From: an uncultured Akkermansia sp.
GTDB lineage: Bacteria; Verrucomicrobiota; Verrucomicrobiia; Verrucomicrobiales; Akkermansiaceae
DNA length: 64,000 bases
Direction: 5' to 3'
Assembly: GCA_905200945.1 (NCBI GenBank)
Contig: CAJKMG010000008.1
Span: 1-64,000 of the forward strand
This document shows, piece after piece, positions 8,101 through 14,276 of the stretch. The notes beneath the pieces were generated by a model. That model was not told the origin of the DNA and did not search any database. It worked only from the letters and a program-made list of their open reading frames with translations. The position numbers and the translations under genes are program-made. Numbering within the stretch: position 1 is the first letter of the stretch; each line of letters opens with the position of its first letter.

Positions 8101-9602
8101 GTGCGGGGGACGCAAGAGAAGGCATCATACGCGGCAAGGCGGCACGCGCCCGCCTGGGCGGCAAACTTGCCGGACTGTCCCTGCCCCGGCAAATCGCCGT
8201 CATTGCTTTCTGGCCGTTCCTGGAACAGCTGCTGAGCTTTTTCGTCACCTCATCCGACCTTTTCATCGCCACTAAAATAGGGGTGGACGCCCAGGACACC
8301 ATCAACATCTCTGACGGCATGGGGGCCGTCGTCTTCATCATGTGGTTCGGCTTCGTCATCCAGGGGTCTATCATGATGGGAGCCACAGCCATCGTTTCCC
8401 GCATGACGGGCGCCAGGGACTACCCCCAGGCCCAGCATGCCCTGCACCAGGCCGCCATGCTGGGGCTCCTGGCCGGAATCGTTTCCTGCGGCCTTCTCTT
8501 CACATGCAGCGATTTCCTGGTCACGCACGTACTGACCATGAATGAAACCGCCCGGGCCTACGCCCTGCAATACGTTTATATGGCCGCCTTTGCCGCCCCG
8601 TTCAGCGGCGTGGTCTTTGCCATCAATGCTGCGCTGCGAGGCTCCGGAGACACGCGGCTTCCCTTTTGGATCATGATGAGCGTAGGCATCCTCAATGTCA
8701 TCTTCAGCGTCATCTTCGTCTTTGCGGACGCTCCTCTGGGCGGCTGGCGCATCGGAGGAATTGCGGCGGGGACGGTCTGCGGCTACGGCATCAGCATGTG
8801 TATCCTCCTGTTCATCATGCTGCGGCGCGGAAAAAAAATTTTCACGGGCAGGAACAATGAATCCCTGGAAGAACTCGTCCGGGAACGGGGAGAGCGCTAT
8901 GCCCCACCCCTGTACCTCAGCTTTTCCCATCTGCGGCCGGACATGGGCATGCAAAAGCGCATCCTGAAAATCGGGCTGCCGCAAGCCGTGGAAGTCTTCG
9001 GCATGTGGGGCATCCAGATGTTCTGCCTTTCCATCATCAGCGAACTGCCTATTAAAGGCGTTCTGGGCGTCCACAACATCGCCGTCCGCATTGAATCGCT
9101 CAGTTTCCTGCCCGGCTTCGCCATCGGCATGGCCGCTTCCACGCTCGTGGGGCAATACCTGGGCGCCCGGAACGCGCTTATGGCCCGCATCACCATCTGG
9201 AAATGCATGCGGTACGCCGTCATCTTCATGACAGGCCTGGGAGTGCTCTTCTGCGCCTTTCCCGCCCTGTTCATGGAGATATTTTCCAACGGTAGCATGA
9301 CTCTCATTGATACCGGCATTCCCGTGCTGCGCACCATGCTGGTGGTGGAGCCCTTCTTCGCCGCCTGCATCGTGATGAAAATGTCCCTGCGCGGCGCGGG
9401 AGATACCCGGAGAGTCATGCTCATTTCCTACGGCATTATGGGCTTTTTCCGTGTCGTCTGCACCTGGGTATGGTTCAGGCTGGCACCGGAAACCATGACC
9501 CTGTGGGGCATCTGGCTACTCTTCGCCTTTGAAATGGCCGTCCAATCCGCCATCCTCTATAAAATCGTCAAGGGGCGGAGCTGGACGAAACTGCAAGTCT
9601 GA
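8097..9602 (+). CDS. MATE family efflux transporter
   Basis: The 501-residue product is an integral membrane protein with about twelve hydrophobic segments in two similar halves, as in MatE-domain Na+/H+-coupled multidrug exporters. Features typical of the family include the N-terminal PRQIAVIAFWPFLEQLLS, the conserved NAALRGSGDTRLPF in the first half and its counterpart KMSLRGAGDTRRV in the second. The ATG at 8097 overlaps the menG stop codon, so the two are probably cotranslated. Upstream in-frame codons would lie inside menG. Substrate cannot be told from sequence. Confidence 0.9.
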   Translation: MSAGDAREGIIRGKAARARLGGKLAGLSLPRQIAVIAFWPFLEQLLSFFVTSSDLFIATKIGVDAQDTINISDGMGAVVFIMWFGFVIQGSIMMGATAIVSRMTGARDYPQAQHALHQAAMLGLLAGIVSCGLLFTCSDFLVTHVLTMNETARAYALQYVYMAAFAAPFSGVVFAINAALRGSGDTRLPFWIMMSVGILNVIFSVIFVFADAPLGGWRIGGIAAGTVCGYGISMCILLFIMLRRGKKIFTGRNNESLEELVRERGERYAPPLYLSFSHLRPDMGMQKRILKIGLPQAVEVFGMWGIQMFCLSIISELPIKGVLGVHNIAVRIESLSFLPGFAIGMAASTLVGQYLGARNALMARITIWKCMRYAVIFMTGLGVLFCAFPALFMEIFSNGSMTLIDTGIPVLRTMLVVEPFFAACIVMKMSLRGAGDTRRVMLISYGIMGFFRVVCTWVWFRLAPETMTLWGIWLLFAFEMAVQSAILYKIVKGRSWTKLQV

Positions 9603-9663
9603 ATCTTCCCGTTTTTTCCTGCTTCCCGCACCCGTTCGCCAATCCAAAACGTTTACTGCAGGA

Positions 9664-9715
9664 TAAAAACTTTGCTTTCCTCCTCCAATTCTGCTAGCAT
9701 TCTTCCACGTTGTTC
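9664..9715 (+). promoter_or_regulatory. probable promoter of tRNA-Met
   Basis: TTGCTT and TAGCAT spaced by 17 bases lie within this stretch, directly before the tRNA gene. The -35 box is a weak match. Confidence 0.35.
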
Positions 9716-9721
9716 TGCAAC

Positions 9722-9797
<76 letters not shown>

Positions 9798-9802
9798 GAT
9801 AA

Positions 9803-9840
9803 CCCCCTGCAAGTTAAAAACTTGCAGGGGATTTCCTTTT
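9803..9840 (+). terminator. rho-independent terminator after tRNA-Met
   Basis: The perfect 10-bp stem CCCCTGCAAG / CTTGCAGGGG with a 7-base A-rich loop is followed by ATTTCCTTTT. Confidence 0.8.
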
Positions 9841-10103
9841 CCGGCGCAGAAGAAAAAGGCATCTGTTGAAGACAGCCTCTGCTTCCCCACCCGCGTATGA
9901 CGGTGCTTCAAAACGCCGGCCGGCAAATTCCCCGGTCGGCAAGTCCACGCCGAACGTGTCCCCATAACAAATACAACCGACCATCCGGAAATTCCGTGAG
10001 GAACTTCCGGACAGCGGACATTCATTCTTAAAGGGAGTCCACGAGAGCGGCTAAATCATCATCATACACGAACTTGCATTGATCTCCCCGTTTCTTGAAC
10101 AGT

Positions 10104-11195
10104 TCAAACAGGCGGCGGCATATCCGTATCCGGAACGGAGAGGCCCAGCGCACGCAGGCGCATGTTCACGGCATGTCTGCCGGAATGTTTGGTCAGGGGG
10201 AATTCCGTGGTTCCCCAGCCTATTTCCTCCGGGTCCAGGACTTCGTAAGTGCTCCGGTTCTTCAAAACACCGTCCTGGTGAATGCCGGAACCGTGGGCAA
10301 AGGCGTTCGCCCCCACTACGGCCTTGGAACGAGGAACGGCCAGGCCGCTCATGGCGGCCACCATGCGGCTGGTGCGCACCAGTTCATTCGTTCGTATTCC
10401 GGTCCGCACTTCGGAAAAGAAATCCCGCCGGGCATGCAGCGCCATAATGACTTCCTCCAGGGCGGTATTTCCGGCCCGTTCCCCGATGCCGTTGATGGTT
10501 CCCTCTACCTGCCGCGCCCCGGCCCGGATGGCCGCCAGCGAGTTGGCCACGGCCATCCCCATGTCATCATGGCAATGGACGGACAGCCGGACGCGGTCCA
10601 CATTGGGAACATGTGACTTCAGATAGGAAATCAGGCGAAAATATTCCTCCGGCATCGTGTACCCCACCGTATCCGGAATATTGATGACGGCGGCGCCCGC
10701 GTCAATGACAGACTCTACAATCTCCGCCAGGAATTCCGGCTCCGTGCGGGAAGCGTCCTCTGCGGAAAACTGCACTTCCCCGCACAAATCGGAAGCCATG
10801 GCAACGGATTTTACGGCCATGTTCCTGATTTGTTCCCGGCTTTTTCCCAGCTTGTATTTCCGGTGGATGGGGGAGGTGGCCACCACCAGATGGATGCGCT
10901 CCCGTTCCCCGGCGGCCTTCAACGCTTCATGGGCGGCAATGATATCCTTTTCCACGCAGCGGGCCAGTCCGCAAACGCGGCTTTTTTCCGTGCATTCCGC
11001 CACGGCCCGAACGGCTCGGAAATCGCCGTCCGAAATAACGGGGAAGCCCGCTTCAATAATATCCACTCCCAGCGTTTCCAGCTGCATGGCCACCTGTATT
11101 TTCTGCTCCACGTTCATCGCCGCGCCGGGGCACTGTTCCCCGTCTCTCAGCGTCGTATCAAAAATGTGTATATGTTCTTTCATTACAATAATCAT
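10104..11195 (-). CDS. 2-isopropylmalate synthase-like enzyme without regulatory domain; C-terminus frameshifted
   Basis: The product belongs to the HMGL-like/DRE-TIM family that condenses acetyl-CoA with 2-keto acids. Near the start it shows FDTTLRDGEQCPGAAMN, then VHCHDDMGMAVANS, and GTINGIGERAGNTALEE. It is clearly a paralogue of the 518-residue leuA at 29314 but lacks the C-terminal leucine-binding domain. The last in-frame residues DMPPPV are aberrant. Inserting a 1-base frame change inside the GGCGGCGG tract at 10111-10118 restores RRLFELFKK, then KFVYDDDLAALVDSL and a stop at 10028-10030, matching the paralogue. The start may be 11195 (MIIVMKEH) or 11183 (MKEH). A leucine-rich leader lies upstream. 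Citramalate or homocitrate synthesis is an alternative role. Confidence 0.8.
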   Translation of the reverse strand: MIIVMKEHIHIFDTTLRDGEQCPGAAMNVEQKIQVAMQLETLGVDIIEAGFPVISDGDFRAVRAVAECTEKSRVCGLARCVEKDIIAAHEALKAAGERERIHLVVATSPIHRKYKLGKSREQIRNMAVKSVAMASDLCGEVQFSAEDASRTEPEFLAEIVESVIDAGAAVINIPDTVGYTMPEEYFRLISYLKSHVPNVDRVRLSVHCHDDMGMAVANSLAAIRAGARQVEGTINGIGERAGNTALEEVIMALHARRDFFSEVRTGIRTNELVRTSRMVAAMSGLAVPRSKAVVGANAFAHGSGIHQDGVLKNRSTYEVLDPEEIGWGTTEFPLTKHSGRHAVNMRLRALGLSVPDTDMPPPV

Positions 11196-11332
11196 GTTAA
11201 GGGTTCGTTCCTCAGGAAACTGCGCGCGGAAAAATATTCCGATGAAGGAGCCATTCCTTCTGCGCACAACTATCAAGACCAGCCATTTACTTCCCTCGCG
11301 CCGGAACGGCCCGCCAGCGCATATCAAGATAT

Positions 11333-11356
11333 CTTCTCGGACTACCGTCCGAGAAG
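11333..11356 (-). promoter_or_regulatory. leader hairpin overlapping the leucine codons (attenuator element)
   Basis: The perfect 10-bp inverted repeat CTTCTCGGAC / GTCCGAGAAG with a 4-base loop covers the last leucine codons and stop of the leader peptide. A ribosome stalled on the Leu run would mask its 5' arm. A second weaker stem (GCGCTGG / CCGGCGC) and a GAAGGA/TCCTTC stem followed by a T-rich stretch lie further toward the gene. No textbook U-tract terminator was identified. Confidence 0.6.
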
Positions 11357-11392
11357 CAGCAATAGACGACCTTGAAGGAACAGGGTGTTCAT
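11342..11392 (-). CDS. leuL: leucine-rich leader peptide of the leuA-like gene
   Basis: A 16-codon ORF reads MNTLFLQGRLLLLLGR on the minus strand. Seven of 16 codons are leucine, five of them consecutive (CTA TTG CTG CTT CTC). Its stop lies about 150 bases before the 2-isopropylmalate-synthase-like gene. A promoter sits about 50 bases upstream, and a hairpin spans the Leu run. This is the arrangement of ribosome-mediated attenuation of leu operons in proteobacteria. No strong Shine-Dalgarno precedes it. The assignment is by position and composition; no homologue was checked. Confidence 0.7.
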   Translation of the reverse strand: MNTLFLQGRLLLLLGR

Positions 11393-11439
11393 CTTGCTTA
11401 TTTTAACATAATCCCGCTCTGAATAGGAGAATTAAGGTA

Positions 11440-11469
11440 AATAAAGTAACTTTGACATGGTTTTGTCAA
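11440..11469 (-). promoter_or_regulatory. promoter with overlapping inverted repeat upstream of the leucine leader
   Basis: On the minus strand TTGACA (11464-11469) and TTTATT (11440-11445) are 18 bases apart. The -35 box is also one arm of the palindrome TTGACA-N6-TGTCAA, a possible operator. Transcription would start near 11432, about 40 bases before the leader peptide. Confidence 0.5.
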
Positions 11470-11550
11470 GATCATTAAACGCTTATGACTTCAATAGGCT
11501 ACTTCATCAATTAGCCTATTGAGAAAACAATACACTTTTCTCCTAACGAA

Positions 11551-11580
11551 CTGCCCAGCTGAATTAATTCAGCTGGGCAG
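11551..11580. repeat. 30-base perfect palindrome
   Basis: CTGCCCAGCTGAATT is followed immediately by its reverse complement. It overlaps the 3' end of the decayed ORF and is followed on the plus strand by a pyrimidine-rich run. It may act as a terminator; it is not linked to any insertion sequence that I can see. Confidence 0.6.
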
Positions 11581-11996
11581 AACATCTTTTTCTTTTATCC
11601 GTTTCCCCCAATAAGTTTCAATCCACGCATCCGTAAAGGTGCGACATCGTCCGTCTGCAAGCACTACAGAGACCATTATCTGATTCACCCACTTGTAAAA
11701 ATATGACTGAATTGTAACAGATAATTCTGAGCACATCAAAAGAGGAACACTCTCCGGACTGGAGGGGATTATGATTAGAATTTCGAAATTGTCAACCTCG
11801 CCGACAAAAAATAACTTCTTATTAGAGGATACGGATAAACTTTCTTGACAAAAATCCAAATTCCTGTTAATAGAGCTCCGCCGGAACAAAAAAAGAGCAA
11901 GGTACCCCAATACCTTACTCTTTTCGTCCTGAATACAACCTAATACAGAGGCTGACATCAGAGTTGCTACACAGCAACCGCCTTATAAAGGTTCAT
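11569..11996 (-). pseudogene. decayed lipoprotein-like gene
   Basis: A 129-codon ORF starts at 11958, but its true start appears to be ATG 11994-11996. There the frame reads MNLYKAVAV and stops; shifting by one base at that point continues VATLMSASVLGC, a lipoprotein signal with lipobox SVLGC. A 14-bp hairpin with flanking T and A runs lies within the first 25 codons after the cysteine. A further one-base change in the adjacent T7 run opens a plausible membrane segment in another frame. Several frame changes plus a terminator-like hairpin suggest a dead gene. Product unknown. Confidence 0.35.
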
Positions 11997-12315
11997 TATG
12001 ATGATGTCAAATCAAGAAGCGAAGGCATACAATTACCATGAAGGTTAAACACTATATTTATCGGCGTTTTATACCAGCAATAGCAACGATTTACTTCATC
12101 ACGGTACCGCATTGGGTATTCTATACCCAAAATATTGTGCATGATCCTGTTAAACACGGTTATACTGTACGGATAAACATAGAACTCCAATAACTGAAAC
12201 TCATTTCTGAAATCAGTCCCATGAGAAAATTATGTGAATCCAAACTGGATAACACTTCTAATAACAATCTATTAAAATTGCCATAGGATAAAGTTTGACA
12301 CATTATTCGCAACTC

Positions 12316-12351
12316 AACGGCCTATTGCTATTCACAGCAATAGGCCGTTTT
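12316..12351 (-). terminator. hairpin immediately after recJ
   Basis: A 14-bp inverted repeat AACGGCCTATTGCT / AGCAATAGGCCGTT with a 6-base loop begins right after the recJ stop codon. It lacks a clear U-tract on the minus strand and is T-flanked on the plus strand, so it may work in either direction. Confidence 0.55.
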
Positions 12352-14091
12352 CTACATTTCCCGGTGGGAACGTATTTCCTGAATGGAGATGGACAGGGAG
12401 GCGCGGCCGCGGTACACGTTGCGGTCAATCGTGAAAGCGATATCCCAGGGGGGATTGGGAAGCTCCCTTTGCGCTCCGTTGAAGAAAATAGCGTCGCGTT
12501 CCACGATGCCCTGGCGCATGAAAAGCTTCAGATGATTGGTTCCCACGCGCTTGGGCGGTTCCGTGGGAAAAACGTCGGAACTCATGAATAGAGGCTGGGG
12601 ATTGGAGTTGCCGAAAGGTTCCAGCTTTTCATAACTGTCCAGCAAATCCAGCGTCAGCGCCTGGAAGGACACTTCCATATCAATGTTGAGTACGGGGCTG
12701 CGTTGTTCCTCCGTCGTGGTTTCGGCCACATAACGGTTGAAAGCCCGGCGGAAGTCGTCCATGCGGGATTCTTCAATCACCAGACCCGCCGCCATGTCAT
12801 GGCCGCCGCCGGAAACCAGCGTATCTGCGCAGTGGTGGATGGCCTGCACCAGGGACACGCCGGGAATGGAACGGCCGGAGCCCTTCCCCACGCCGCTTTC
12901 ATCAAAGGCGATGACGAAGGTCGGCTTGTGGTATCGCCTCATCAGCTGGGAGGCCACAATGCCCACCACGCCGGGATGCCAAGCGCGGGAACCCAGCACA
13001 ATAACGTTGTCCCGCTCCGGGTCAAAGGAGTTGTGAAGCATTTCCACCGCATCCGTCCGGATGGCCTCCTCTTCCTCCTGCCGCTTGCGGTTGTGGGAAT
13101 CCAGCATTTGGGCAAGCTGCACGGCCCTCCTGGCGTCCATGGTCAGCAGGAGTTCCAACGCATCCATGGGGGAATCCATGCGCCCGGCGGCATTGATGCG
13201 CGGGCCTATCCTGAACCCCACGTGGGCGGCATTCAGGAAGCCCGCGTGGTTGACGGAGTCGGAAGGGCGGATGCCCGCTATTTCCGTCAGGGTTTTGAGA
13301 CCCGTATGGCGGCTGTGAGCCAACCTTCCCAGACCGTGGCGAACCAGAATCCTGTTTTCCTCCACCAGGGGAACGATGTCCGCCACGGTTGCCACGGCCA
13401 CCAGATCCAGATAAAGTTTCAGGTCAAAGGTTTTCAGCTTCCGCTCCTTCAGGAGGGCATGCGCCAGTTTGAATACTACGCCCGCGCTGCACAGATAAGT
13501 ATACGGGCTGTTTTCCTCAATTTTGGCATTGACCACCGCCGCTGCGTCCGGCCTTCCCAAAGGGCCCGCCTCATGGTGGTCCAGAATGATGACGTCTATC
13601 CCCAGGCCGTTGAGCATGTCCACCTCTTTCACGGAGGAAGTGCCGCAGTCCACCGTAATGAGCAGGCTGGGAGGGTCCGCACATTCGCAAAGGCAACGCT
13701 TGATGCCGGCCTCGCTGAGGCCGTAGCCTTCCCGGGAACGGACGGGAATAAAATACTGGGGATCCAGGTCATAAGCCATCAAAATGGCCCGAAGAAGCGC
13801 CACGGAGGTGACTCCGTCCACATCATAGTCCCCATAAATGCACACGGTTTCCCCTTCATCCACAGCACGGAAAATACGGTCCACGGCAGCCCTCATTTCC
13901 CCCATCAGGAAAGGGTCGCTCAGGTGGGAGAGCCTGGGCTCCAGAAAGAGTTCCGTTTCCATTCCCCCGGTGAATCCGCGCTGCAGCAGGAGCTGCTTGA
14001 CCAGCAGAGGCAGTTCCGCAGGAAACGCTTTCAAGACCGGATCATCCTCCTTCACGGAAGGGCGTAGAGTCCAATGAAAGCCCGGTGTCAT
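12352..14091 (-). CDS. recJ: single-stranded-DNA-specific exonuclease RecJ
   Basis: RecJ degrades single-stranded DNA 5'-3' in recombination and mismatch repair. The 579-residue product has the DHH-family motifs in order: CIYGDYDVDGVTSVALL, VDCGT, ILDHHEAG, and then the DHHA1 region with GKGSGRSIPGV and SGGGHDMAAGL, followed by the C-terminal oligonucleotide-binding domain. Length is normal. The start at 14091 has an upstream gap of about 140 bp to the GH84 terminator. A hairpin follows the stop directly. Confidence 0.96.
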   Translation of the reverse strand: MTPGFHWTLRPSVKEDDPVLKAFPAELPLLVKQLLLQRGFTGGMETELFLEPRLSHLSDPFLMGEMRAAVDRIFRAVDEGETVCIYGDYDVDGVTSVALLRAILMAYDLDPQYFIPVRSREGYGLSEAGIKRCLCECADPPSLLITVDCGTSSVKEVDMLNGLGIDVIILDHHEAGPLGRPDAAAVVNAKIEENSPYTYLCSAGVVFKLAHALLKERKLKTFDLKLYLDLVAVATVADIVPLVEENRILVRHGLGRLAHSRHTGLKTLTEIAGIRPSDSVNHAGFLNAAHVGFRIGPRINAAGRMDSPMDALELLLTMDARRAVQLAQMLDSHNRKRQEEEEAIRTDAVEMLHNSFDPERDNVIVLGSRAWHPGVVGIVASQLMRRYHKPTFVIAFDESGVGKGSGRSIPGVSLVQAIHHCADTLVSGGGHDMAAGLVIEESRMDDFRRAFNRYVAETTTEEQRSPVLNIDMEVSFQALTLDLLDSYEKLEPFGNSNPQPLFMSSDVFPTEPPKRVGTNHLKLFMRQGIVERDAIFFNGAQRELPNPPWDIAFTIDRNVYRGRASLSISIQEIRSHREM

Positions 14092-14216
14092 GGAAGTATT
14101 TTAGCCCCGCATCCAACAGGGTCAAGGTTGTTTCCACAGCAGACGGCCAAAGAGGGGAAAAGAGGCTGCCGCTTCCGTTTCCGGGAACGGTCTGCACGCC
14201 GCGCATCCGTCCCTTT

Positions 14217-14251
14217 CAAAAAAACTCCGCCCGGTGTGTTCCGGACGGAGT
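14217..14251 (-). terminator. rho-independent terminator of the GH84 gene
   Basis: On the minus strand an 11-bp stem (ACTCCGTCCGG / CCGGGCGGAGT, one G-U pair) with a 6-base loop is followed by seven T residues, 26 bp after the stop codon. Confidence 0.9.
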
Positions 14252-14276
14252 AAGATGCCAGCGGCGTCTGAGACGG

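Larger units (their letters stand above)
11470..12351. other. AT-rich stretch with hairpins and no convincing intact gene
   Basis: Base composition drops sharply against both flanks. It holds several hairpins: an 11-bp stem at 11491-11522 (TCAATAGGCTA arms), a 30-base perfect palindrome at 11551-11580, and a 14-bp stem at about 11886-11926. It also holds a decayed reverse-strand ORF. A 51-codon plus-strand ORF (12038-12193) and an overlapping 64-codon minus-strand ORF lack ribosome binding sites, and I see no domain in either. Confidence 0.5.

Noticed and set aside
12038..12193. 51-codon plus-strand ORF with a hydrophobic N-terminus, and a 64-codon ORF on the other strand
   Set aside because: No ribosome binding site, both strands open in AT-rich DNA, no domain. 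Kept only as a note on the intergenic stretch.
12703..14067. 454-codon plus-strand ORF opposite recJ
   Set aside because: Shadow of recJ, which carries all DHH motifs.
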